NCBI GenBank assembly: GCA_020718265.1
Contig: DYSM01000013.1
Coordinates: 1-16,723, forward strand
Source: Draconibacterium orientale
GTDB taxonomy: Bacteria > Bacteroidota > Bacteroidia > Bacteroidales > JAADGE01
Length of the DNA: 16,723 nucleotides
Direction of reading: 5' to 3'
Both the position numbers and the translations under genes were made by a program. This document shows, in pieces, positions 1 to 7,084 of the stretch; position 1 is the stretch's first letter, and every line of letters starts with the position of its first letter. The notes under the pieces were generated by a model, which was not told where the DNA came from, ran no database searches, and saw only the letters and a list, made by a program, of their open reading frames with translations.

Positions 1-25
1 GAAACAACTTTTTTTATTTCAAAAT

Positions 26-33
26 TAGTTTTG
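26..33 (+). promoter_or_regulatory. Candidate -7 promoter element for the dehydrogenase gene
   Basis: TAGTTTTG matches the Bacteroidota -7 consensus TAnnTTTG exactly and lies about 75 nt before the ATG at 108. The expected -33 TTTG is not visible, and the window begins too close upstream to judge. Such motifs arise often by chance in A/T-rich DNA, so this is only a candidate. Confidence 0.25.
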
Positions 34-107
34 TTCGGAATTGCTGGTTTTTTTGTCTAAAAATCGTTTTTCTTTTAAATAAAAACTACTTTCGCCGAAT
101 TTTATTT

Positions 108-1043
108 ATGAAGATTTTAATAGCAGAAGCTGTACATCCCATCTTAAAATCAATGCTTGAAACTGATGGTCATAGTGTTGATTTTCAACCGAATATATCT
201 AATACTTTGTTTGAGCAATCTGCTTCCGAGTTCGATGGTTTGGTCATACGCAGCAAGTTCAAAATTTCGCGTGAATTTTTGGATGTGAACAAACATCTCA
301 AATTCATTGCGCGACTTGGCGCAGGCATGGAAAATATTGACACTGAATACGCTGAAAATCTGGGAATTACATGCCTAAATTCGCCCGAGGGCAACCGCGA
401 TGCTGTGGGCGAGCACACGCTGGGCATGTTGCTCGTGCTGATGCACAACATGCGCATTGCCGATGCTCAAATTCGCGCAGGAAAATGGGAGCGCAATCAA
501 AACAGAGGGTACGAAATTGACGGAAAAACCATCGGAATTATCGGTTACGGAAACATGGGAACTGCCTTTGCTCAAAGACTTTGCGGCTTTGGCGCGCGTG
601 TGTTGGCGTACGACAAATATAAAACGAATTACGGCGATGCTTATGCGCAGGATGCAAGTTTGGACGAAATTTTTGAACATGCCGACGTGCTGAGTGTGCA
701 CGTTCCGCTGACTTTAGAAACTGAATATATGATTGATTCACAGTTTCTTAACAAATTCAAGAAAAACATTTATTTGCTCAATGCGGCTCGCGGAAAAGTT
801 GTAAAAACCGACGATTTGGTAGCCGCGCTTGAATCCGGAAAAGTGCTCGGAGCAGGTTTGGATGTGTTGGAATACGAAGAATCGCATTTCGATAAATTAA
901 GTTTTGACGAATTGCCGCCGGCTTTTCAGTATTTGCAAAAATCAGATAATGTGATACTTACACCTCACATTGCCGGACGCACGCATGAATCGGAACAAAA
1001 ATTAGCGCGCGTTTTAGCGGAAAAAATTGTATCTTTGGGTTGA
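108..1043 (+). CDS. D-isomer-specific 2-hydroxyacid dehydrogenase (phosphoglycerate dehydrogenase-like)
   Basis: This 311-aa cytosolic NAD-dependent oxidoreductase belongs to the D-2-hydroxyacid dehydrogenase family, whose members interconvert a 2-hydroxy acid and a 2-keto acid. The Rossmann dinucleotide-binding loop GYGNMG is at residues 146-151, followed by D169 at the end of strand 2, which suits NAD. The expected catalytic triad is present: R228 in NAARGK, E257 after GLDVLEY, and H287 in LTPHIAG. The length equals the catalytic core alone; there is no C-terminal ACT or ASB domain, so serine feedback as in E. coli SerA is unlikely. Closest in type to 3-phosphoglycerate dehydrogenase (serine synthesis), but glyoxylate/hydroxypyruvate or other 2-keto acid substrates cannot be excluded. 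The ATG is the first in frame and gives the complete N-terminal domain. A membrane-protein gene follows after 12 nt and is probably co-transcribed. Confidence 0.9.
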   Translation: MKILIAEAVHPILKSMLETDGHSVDFQPNISNTLFEQSASEFDGLVIRSKFKISREFLDVNKHLKFIARLGAGMENIDTEYAENLGITCLNSPEGNRDAVGEHTLGMLLVLMHNMRIADAQIRAGKWERNQNRGYEIDGKTIGIIGYGNMGTAFAQRLCGFGARVLAYDKYKTNYGDAYAQDASLDEIFEHADVLSVHVPLTLETEYMIDSQFLNKFKKNIYLLNAARGKVVKTDDLVAALESGKVLGAGLDVLEYEESHFDKLSFDELPPAFQYLQKSDNVILTPHIAGRTHESEQKLARVLAEKIVSLG

Positions 1044-1055
1044 AATTTTGCAAAC

Positions 1056-1484
1056 ATGAAAGTTTCGACACGAGTTTTAATATTTACAGCCGGTTTAGTC
1101 TGGATTGCAAGTGGTTCAATGCTTGTAAGTTTGACCTTTAAATGGTTTGCATCAGTCGAATTTCTTACACTCAGTTTTTTGCTGCTTGCGGGTGTGATGC
1201 TCGGATTTGCAAAAGCTAAACTTGTGTTTATCAGATATTCCGATAAAAATATTGAACGAATTATGAGTTATGGAAGTGTTAAAAAATGTCTTTGCGCATT
1301 CCTGCCGTTATCAAGCTACATCATGATTTTTGGCATGTCTTTTGGCGGCTCAATGTTGCGAAAATCCGGCATTGTGCCCAAGGAAGTGCTTCTGCCACTG
1401 TATTTTGGCATCGGAATGGCTCTTATTTTATCTTCGTTTCGATATTTTTTGTATTTATATCGAAATCCAATTAAAAAAATATAA
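1056..1484 (+). CDS. Small multi-pass membrane protein of unknown function
   Basis: A 142-aa very hydrophobic protein that I do not recognise as a named family. Four transmembrane helices are apparent at about residues 7-27, 33-52, 80-98 and 111-133. A basic loop lies between helices 2 and 3 (KAKLVFIRYSDKNIERI) and a basic tail (RNPIKKI) follows helix 4. Small-residue patterns such as GLVWIASGSM in helix 1 and GIGMALILSSFRYF in helix 4 suggest close helix packing. The basic loop and tail suggest both termini are cytoplasmic. It starts 12 nt after the dehydrogenase stop, so it is probably its operon partner. Its last 14 nt overlap the end of the convergent DUF445 gene. No catalytic motif is visible. 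Confidence 0.75.
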   Translation: MKVSTRVLIFTAGLVWIASGSMLVSLTFKWFASVEFLTLSFLLLAGVMLGFAKAKLVFIRYSDKNIERIMSYGSVKKCLCAFLPLSSYIMIFGMSFGGSMLRKSGIVPKEVLLPLYFGIGMALILSSFRYFLYLYRNPIKKI

Positions 1485-2685
1485 AATATTGCACCAAACC
1501 GGCTAAACCTCCAAGTACCGCTCCTACAATAATCAGAGTCATCTCATCTTCCTGAAACACAGGATGTAAGAAGCCCTCAAACTCAGGTGCGGAGAGCGCA
1601 GTCATTTTCTTACGCATCGTTTCGTTCAAGCCGATTGCTTTCTCAGTGTAGTCGTAAATGCTTGGAATTTCGACAGGAAGCTCTTCCTTAAAACGATAAA
1701 CCGCAATATTTTTGATGATATTCAATTGTTTTTCGCCGCCGAAAATTTGCAAAATATGTTGATACCCTTCAGCTGTCTTATCTACTAATTTACTGATTTG
1801 CTTATGAATGAGCATCGTAATCAGACGAGTATCTCGCCCGCGCATGATAAAATCGAACAAGTTTTCGGTGGTTAAAATACGTTCGGTAACAATGTCGGAA
1901 TAGGTTTCGGAAACTTCTTTTTGACGTTTAAAAAACAAGCCTTGAAACTTGTAGCCCAGTATGTTATATGATTTTAGGGGGCGAAAAATCAGTTTCAAAG
2001 CCAACCAATTTGTGAGGTAACCGACAATAATTCCTGCCAAAGGCAACATCCACCAAGGATTGTAAATGTATGCGAGAAACATTTGAGGCACACCGAACAA
2101 AAAACCGAAAAAGAATCCGGAACGCTCAATGAATTTGAATTCTTTTTTCCCGACTTCCAGAAATATCTGATTTACAAGGCGTTTATCATTTATAAGTACC
2201 GACACGGCGAGTGCTTTTAAATCTATTAATTCTCGAATGTTTTCTTTGATATCAGCCATCAAATCTTTGGTAATTTCAGGAATTTGTGCCGATATTTGGT
2301 CGTAAATTTCCTCCTTTTTGCTTTTCGGAAGCATCCTCCATACCATAGGAGCTTGTGAAAGTGCAATTTCTTCGATAATTTTTTTCGATAATTTTGTCAT
2401 GCCCGGCTGCATGATTTCCGACACGGTTTCCGGGTTGATTCTCGAGAAAACTTCTTTGATATTGATGAGTTTATCAGCCATTAAATCTACGGATGTAATC
2501 GCCATTTTCTTCGATTTTGCCGGAACGATTCCTTGCCAACCAAATGGTCTAAGTCCTACATATTCAAGTGGATAGAATGTCATTTTTAGTGCAATCACAT
2601 TCGTAAACCAGCCCACAAAGCCGCTCACAAACGGTATGATGAGGTACTGATAATTTTCGGCAATATAGTTTAGAATTTCTTTCAT
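1471..2685 (-). CDS. DUF445 family membrane protein
   Basis: A DUF445 (YheB-like) membrane protein of 404 aa from the ATG at 2685; an in-frame GTG at 2694 would add three residues and is less likely. The family is widespread but has no established biochemical function. It shows the usual architecture: an N-terminal membrane segment (about residues 15-40, ending GWFTNVIALKMTFYPLEYVG), a long charged helical region (about 60-190), and a second membrane segment (about 190-240, ending GYLTNWLALKLIFRPL). A third hydrophobic helix forms the C-terminus (IIVGAVLGGLAGLVQ). The first two segments are clearly an internal repeat: G-(W/Y)-(F/L)-TN-x2-ALK-x2-F-x-PL, then a QG(I/L)xxx(K/R) motif. The family signature LHPVFQEDEMTLI precedes the last helix. 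The gene stands alone on the minus strand and is divergent from the PPIase operon. Confidence 0.88.
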   Translation of the reverse strand: MKEILNYIAENYQYLIIPFVSGFVGWFTNVIALKMTFYPLEYVGLRPFGWQGIVPAKSKKMAITSVDLMADKLINIKEVFSRINPETVSEIMQPGMTKLSKKIIEEIALSQAPMVWRMLPKSKKEEIYDQISAQIPEITKDLMADIKENIRELIDLKALAVSVLINDKRLVNQIFLEVGKKEFKFIERSGFFFGFLFGVPQMFLAYIYNPWWMLPLAGIIVGYLTNWLALKLIFRPLKSYNILGYKFQGLFFKRQKEVSETYSDIVTERILTTENLFDFIMRGRDTRLITMLIHKQISKLVDKTAEGYQHILQIFGGEKQLNIIKNIAVYRFKEELPVEIPSIYDYTEKAIGLNETMRKKMTALSAPEFEGFLHPVFQEDEMTLIIVGAVLGGLAGLVQYFIFF

Positions 2686-2693
2686 CGACACCA

Positions 2694-2701
2694 CAAAAAT
2701 A
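2694..2701 (-). promoter_or_regulatory. Candidate -7 element for the DUF445 gene
   Basis: On the minus strand TATTTTTG matches TAnnTTTG exactly, with a T-run about 19 nt upstream in the -33 region. The predicted transcription start would fall almost on the ATG at 2685, implying a leaderless or near-leaderless mRNA. This also argues against the GTG start at 2694, which overlaps the element. Prediction from motif only. Confidence 0.3.
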
Positions 2702-2799
2702 GAATTCTTTCGGTGAAAAACTGCCGATTATTGAGGAAATATTTGAACAATCGAAGTTCTGTTTGGCAATTTTAGAAAAATTAACATCAAACGATTGGA

Positions 2800-2815
2800 T
2801 ATTTTTGTATTTTTG
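2800..2815 (+). promoter_or_regulatory. Tandem candidate -7 elements for the chaperone operon
   Basis: Two exact TATTTTTG copies (TAnnTTTG type) lie back to back at 2800-2807 and 2808-2815, about 60 nt before the ATG at 2874. This supports taking 2874, not the upstream in-frame TTG at 2763, as the start of the first gene, because the promoter would otherwise lie inside the coding region. No convincing -33 TTTG is visible at the expected distance. Confidence 0.35.
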
Positions 2816-2873
2816 GCGTTCGGTTTTGCAGGATAAACTTTACAAAACTCATAAATGTCATCAAATTAAGATT

Positions 2874-4841
2874 ATGAAAACGTTTTTCTTTTTAGTTCTA
2901 AATCTTTTGTTTTTTTTCGATGCATCGGCGCAAAAAGACGGCGAGGTACTTATGACTATCGGCAAAAAAAATATCACCGCCGGAGAGTATAAATACATTT
3001 ACGAGAAAAATAACAGGTCGGATATCAGCAAAAAAACGCCCGACGAATATATGGAGTTGTTTACAAAATTCAAACTAAAAGTTGCTGAAGCAGAATCCCG
3101 CCAAATGGATACGGTCAGCAAATTTTTAACGGAATTTGAAGGTTACAAAACGCAACTTGCAAAGCCGTATTTAACTGAAAATGTGAAGATTAACCTTTTA
3201 GTGAAAGAAGCTTACGAACGCAGTAAAACAGACGTAAAAATTGACATTATCTTCCTCAAATTACCACAAAATCCGACACCCGCCGACACACAAAGTGTTT
3301 ACAAAAAAGCATCCGACCTGCGCTCGCAAATTCTCAGCGGCACTTCTTGGGATACGATTGCCTCCAAATATTCAGACGACAGAGGTGCGGTTCGCAATTT
3401 TGGACATTTGCCCTTCATTTCAAGCGAGAAAATTCCGTATAGCATTCAAAATTACATATTTAAGGCAGAAAAAAATGACATTTCTCATCCGGTTCGCTCT
3501 GCCGCAGGCTATTATATTATTCGTAAAGTGGACGAACGTCCGAATCCGGGCGAAATCCAAGTTGCACATATTATGATGAGTGTACCGCAAGGAATTTCGG
3601 CAGAAGAAGCTGAGGCTAAGAAAAAACGCATAGACAGTATTTACACCGCACTTAAAAAAGGGGCTGATTTCGCCGAACTTGCAAAAAAATCGGACGATAA
3701 AGGTACTTCTCAAAAAGGCGGCGAACTTCAAAGTTTTTCTACCGGAAGAATGGTTCCCGAATTTGAAAATGCAGCGTTCGGACTCAAAACCAAAGGCGAA
3801 TACACGCAACCTGTTAAAACCGACTTTGGTTGGCATATTCTCAAACTCATTGACAAAAAAACGATGAAAACCTTCGAGGAAGCCGAAGAGGAACTCAAAC
3901 AAATTGTGGAACGTGACACAGAACGCCAAGATGCCGTAAAACTTTATGTGCGCGGAAAATTGAAAAAAGACTTCAATTTCAGAGAAGAAAATCGTCCGAT
4001 GAAAATGCACACCATGTTAGACAGCACAATTTTCGAAGCAAAATGGAAAGCTCCTTCTGCAGAGGCACTTACACAAACGTTGTTCTCAATTAACGGAAAA
4101 CCGACAACGGAAAAAGATTTTGTAGCTTACATCGAAAACAATCAAAAACGCAGTCGCAAAAGTGATTTAAAAGATTATGTGAACCAAATGTATGAGCAAT
4201 TTATAACATATTCGCTCGTGAATGCAGAAATTGCTGCACTTTCCGAAAAGCAACCCGAATATCGCTATCTTATGCAAGAATATCACGATGGTTTATTGCT
4301 TTTTGAACTCATGGAAACAGAAGTTTGGAACAAAGCCGTTGAAGACAGCGTGGGGTTGAACAGGTTTTTCGACCAAAATAAAGCCAATTATAAAGGTCAG
4401 ACCGAGCTGAAAATCAGTGTATTTGAATATGGAAAACCGAAAACTGCCGAGAAAGCTGTAAAAATATTAAAGAAATTTAAGGACGAAGACGGAAAAACGC
4501 TCGCCTCAAAAGTTTCGACCGACGAAGCAGAGTTTAAATTCATTGAATCAGGTACTTACATGAGCGGACAAAATAAATACGCCGAAGAATTGTTCAATAT
4601 GCAAAAAAACGGAGACAAAATTAAAGCAGGAGAAGTTTATAACTTATCGAATTTGAATGCTTTAGTGCTCACAAACGAAGTTATTTCCGGTCGCGATAAA
4701 AGTTTGTCTGAAATAAAAGGCTTGGTGATTTCGGATTATCAAACCTATCTTGAAAATCAATGGATTGAAAAACTTAAAGCCAAATATCCTGTAAAAATAA
4801 ACGAAACCGTTTTCGCTCGTTTAAAAGCTGAATTGAAATAA
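2874..4841 (+). CDS. Periplasmic peptidyl-prolyl isomerase with two parvulin domains (SurA/PpiD-like)
   Basis: A 655-aa exported folding factor, probably catalysing proline cis-trans isomerisation and chaperoning outer-membrane proteins in the periplasm. The ATG at 2874 is chosen because it opens a clean signal peptide (residues 1-19, cleavage after DASA, then Q); an in-frame TTG at 2763 would bury it. After a SurA-type helical segment (about 25-118) come two parvulin domains. The second (about 228-327) is canonical, with QVAHIM (H232), GGELQSFSTGRMVPEFENAAF and FGWHI (H321). The first (about 121-220) keeps the fold pattern but has D124 where the first histidine is expected and GYYII in place of FGxH, so it is probably inactive. 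A long C-terminal region (about 370-655) lacks recognisable motifs. The next gene starts 2 nt after the stop. Confidence 0.9.
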   Translation: MKTFFFLVLNLLFFFDASAQKDGEVLMTIGKKNITAGEYKYIYEKNNRSDISKKTPDEYMELFTKFKLKVAEAESRQMDTVSKFLTEFEGYKTQLAKPYLTENVKINLLVKEAYERSKTDVKIDIIFLKLPQNPTPADTQSVYKKASDLRSQILSGTSWDTIASKYSDDRGAVRNFGHLPFISSEKIPYSIQNYIFKAEKNDISHPVRSAAGYYIIRKVDERPNPGEIQVAHIMMSVPQGISAEEAEAKKKRIDSIYTALKKGADFAELAKKSDDKGTSQKGGELQSFSTGRMVPEFENAAFGLKTKGEYTQPVKTDFGWHILKLIDKKTMKTFEEAEEELKQIVERDTERQDAVKLYVRGKLKKDFNFREENRPMKMHTMLDSTIFEAKWKAPSAEALTQTLFSINGKPTTEKDFVAYIENNQKRSRKSDLKDYVNQMYEQFITYSLVNAEIAALSEKQPEYRYLMQEYHDGLLLFELMETEVWNKAVEDSVGLNRFFDQNKANYKGQTELKISVFEYGKPKTAEKAVKILKKFKDEDGKTLASKVSTDEAEFKFIESGTYMSGQNKYAEELFNMQKNGDKIKAGEVYNLSNLNALVLTNEVISGRDKSLSEIKGLVISDYQTYLENQWIEKLKAKYPVKINETVFARLKAELK

Positions 4842-4843
4842 GA

Positions 4844-5722
4844 ATGCACCTTCGACACCTTATAATATACGTTTTGCTTGCGCTGTTTGCGTCATTTTCA
4901 GTCGGTTGCGGACCCAAAAGTCCGACCGACGGAAAAGTGCCGCTCGCGCGCGTGTACGACAACTATTTTTTTTTAGAAGATTTATCTGACTTTCAAAAAG
5001 GTTTGAGTAAGGAAGACAGCACTGCGATGGTCAAAAATCTGATTGAACTTTGGATGCAAAAGGAACTCATGCTCAATAAGGCTGAAAAGAACCTGAGCGA
5101 AGAGGACAAAGATATTGAAAAAATTGTGCAAGATTATCGCGCTTCTTTACTGATTGACAAATACAAACGCGAATTTTTGAAAGAAAAATTGGACACTAAT
5201 ATTTATAATTCAGATATCGAAAAATACTACAATAAATATTCCGAAAGTTTTGCCAACAACCAAGTCATAGTAAAAGCACATTTTGTGAAAATTCCGGTCG
5301 TTTCGGACAACGTGCAGCTTTTTCTACAACAATTTGCGTCAAATAAAAGTTCCGACACAACGGAAATACGAAATTATATTCGACGAAACGCAACAATATC
5401 AAACGATTATACCAATAAATGGATTACATTTTCAGAAATCGCCGGTATGTTGCCTTCACCGATTACGAATATTGAGCCAATTTTGAAAAGCACCAATTTT
5501 ATTCAAAATCAAGATGAAGACTATTTTTATTTTGTCAGATTCGATGAATATAAACTCGCCGGCGAAATAAAACCCCTCGAACTTGTGAGCGAAGATATTC
5601 GACTTTTACTAATCAATAAACGTAAAACAGAATTACTTAAAACCTTAGAAATCAATATTTACCAAAACGCAATTGAATCCGGAAATATCGAAATTTTCGA
5701 CAGTACTTATACCGATAAATAA
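4844..5722 (+). CDS. SurA-like periplasmic lipoprotein lacking a working parvulin domain
   Basis: A 292-aa protein with a hydrophobic N-terminus ending FSVGC, so C22 is a probable lipidation site, although S at -3 is not ideal for a lipobox. Residues about 50-140 form a charged helical region like the SurA/PpiC N-terminal chaperone domain (NLIELWMQKELMLNKAEK resembles the LI-x-LLLxQEA pattern of SurA). VKAHFVKIPV at 143-152 resembles the first strand of a parvulin domain, with H146. The rest of the domain is shortened and lacks the GG and FGxH motifs, so isomerase activity is unlikely. It sits between two true SurA/PpiC proteins with gaps of 2 and 4 nt and is probably a membrane-anchored partner or paralogue of them. 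This family is usually annotated only as hypothetical. Confidence 0.8.
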   Translation: MHLRHLIIYVLLALFASFSVGCGPKSPTDGKVPLARVYDNYFFLEDLSDFQKGLSKEDSTAMVKNLIELWMQKELMLNKAEKNLSEEDKDIEKIVQDYRASLLIDKYKREFLKEKLDTNIYNSDIEKYYNKYSESFANNQVIVKAHFVKIPVVSDNVQLFLQQFASNKSSDTTEIRNYIRRNATISNDYTNKWITFSEIAGMLPSPITNIEPILKSTNFIQNQDEDYFYFVRFDEYKLAGEIKPLELVSEDIRLLLINKRKTELLKTLEINIYQNAIESGNIEIFDSTYTDK

Positions 5723-5726
5723 CCCG

Positions 5727-7076
5727 ATGAATAAAATTATTTTTTCTTTAATTATCTTTATTTCAACTATTTACACAGCTTCTGCACAAGAGAAGATGTT
5801 AATCGACGGTGTTGTCGGAGTAGTCGGAAACGAGCCGATTTTGAAATCCGACATCGAAAACCAATTGTTGCAATACAAAGCTCGCAAAATTTCGTTGCCC
5901 GGCGACGACAGATGTTATATTTTGGAAGAGCTTTTGTTTCAGACACTTCTGTTAAATCAAGCAGAAATTGACAGCGTGTATGCCGATAATAACCAAGTGG
6001 AAGGCGAACTCACGCGCCGCATGGATTATTTTGAAGAACAAATGGGCGGACGCAAAAAAATGGAAGATTATTTCGGAAAACCATACTCGGAAATCAAAGA
6101 ATCGTTTCGCGATATGGTTAAAGACCAAATAGTTATCCAACAAATGCAATCCAACATCACAAGCAACGTCAAAGTCAGTCCGGCGGAGGTGAAAGCGTAT
6201 TACAAACACATTCCGAACGACAGTTTGCCGATTGTGGAATCTGAAATTCAATTTTCGCAAATCGTCATTTATCCGCAAATTTTCGACGAACAAATTGAAA
6301 AAATAAAAACGGATCTTCGGGAATACAAACGCAGCGTGGAAAGCGGAAAAGATTTTTCTGTTTATGCAACTCTTTATTCAGAAGACGAAGCAGCCAACGA
6401 AAAAGGCGGAAGTCTCGGCTGGGTGCGGCGCGGCGACTTGGTTGCCGAATTTTCGGAAGCCGCTTTTGCAATGGAAAAAGCAGGAGAAATGTCTGATGTT
6501 GTGGAGACCGAATTTGGTTATCATCTCATCCAATTTCACGAACGCAGGGGCGAACAAGTGCGTGTAAGCCACATACTTCTGCGTCCGAAAGTGAAAGCGT
6601 CGGAAAAACTCAAAGCAAAGCAAAAATTGGACAGTATTGCGCAACTTATACGCACGAACAAATATACGTTTGCCGAAGCCGCCGCAAAATTTACACAAGA
6701 CGAATCCGGAATGCGAACAGGCGGAATCGTGCTTAATCCGTACACCGGAACATCCACATTTGAAAGCAGCCAACTCGACCCGGCAACAAATTTTATCATC
6801 CAAAAACTCAAAATCGGCGAAGTGTCCGCTCCGTTTGAGAGCCAAACCGAAAAAGGTAAAACAGAAGTGAAAATCATAGTTGTTACGCAAAAAACCACGC
6901 CGCACGTGGCAACGTTGGAAACCGATTACCAAAAAATTAGCGACATGGCACTTGCCGACAAAAAGGAACGCGCTGTGGATGAGTGGATTCGCGACAAGCA
7001 AAAAACAACTTACATCCAAATAGTTCCCGAATTTCGCACCTGCAAATTCAAATACGAAGGCTGGTTGGAGCAATAA
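5727..7076 (+). CDS. surA: SurA-type periplasmic chaperone and peptidyl-prolyl isomerase
   Basis: A 449-aa SurA homologue (E. coli SurA is 428 aa), expected to escort outer-membrane proteins through the periplasm. The ATG at 5727 opens a signal peptide MNKIIFSLIIFISTIYTASA cleaved before Q21; an in-frame TTG at 5673 inside the previous gene would destroy it. The SurA start VDGVVGVVGNEPILKSDIE-like strand-helix is present at 26-44 (here IDGVVGVVG), followed by the helical chaperone domain to about 160. Parvulin domain 1 (about 174-272) has GGSLGWVRRGDLVAEFSEAAF and FGYH (H266), but Q178 replaces the first histidine. Domain 2 (about 279-389) has VSHILL (H282) and a GG motif (TGGIV) but no FGxH. 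The C-terminal helix and strand (about 400-449) complete the SurA core. The gene follows the lipoprotein by 4 nt and precedes the ATPase by 8 nt. Confidence 0.9.
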   Translation: MNKIIFSLIIFISTIYTASAQEKMLIDGVVGVVGNEPILKSDIENQLLQYKARKISLPGDDRCYILEELLFQTLLLNQAEIDSVYADNNQVEGELTRRMDYFEEQMGGRKKMEDYFGKPYSEIKESFRDMVKDQIVIQQMQSNITSNVKVSPAEVKAYYKHIPNDSLPIVESEIQFSQIVIYPQIFDEQIEKIKTDLREYKRSVESGKDFSVYATLYSEDEAANEKGGSLGWVRRGDLVAEFSEAAFAMEKAGEMSDVVETEFGYHLIQFHERRGEQVRVSHILLRPKVKASEKLKAKQKLDSIAQLIRTNKYTFAEAAAKFTQDESGMRTGGIVLNPYTGTSTFESSQLDPATNFIIQKLKIGEVSAPFESQTEKGKTEVKIIVVTQKTTPHVATLETDYQKISDMALADKKERAVDEWIRDKQKTTYIQIVPEFRTCKFKYEGWLEQ

Positions 7077-7084
7077 TTTAAAAT

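Noticed and set aside
1474..1490. AATAT/ATATT hairpin at the first convergent junction
   Set aside because: A 5-bp A-T stem with a 3-nt loop in low-complexity DNA is expected by chance.
2704..2777. CGATT/AATCG inverted repeat in the divergent intergenic region
   Set aside because: A 5-bp arm match over a long spacer is too weak to call an operator.
2763..2873. In-frame upstream extension of the first PPIase from a TTG start
   Set aside because: It would place 37 residues before a clean signal peptide and include the candidate promoter elements, so the ATG at 2874 is preferred.
3420..4010. Long minus-strand ORF inside the PPIase gene
   Set aside because: It is a shadow of the coding frame, rich in F, C and H without motifs, and lies wholly within a well-supported gene.
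5673..5726. TTG start for SurA overlapping the lipoprotein gene
   Set aside because: It would put 18 residues before the signal peptide. The ATG at 5727, 4 nt after the previous stop, fits.
6378..7073. Long minus-strand ORF opposite the surA 3' half
   Set aside because: Its composition is that of an antisense shadow and no domain is recognisable; surA is strongly supported.
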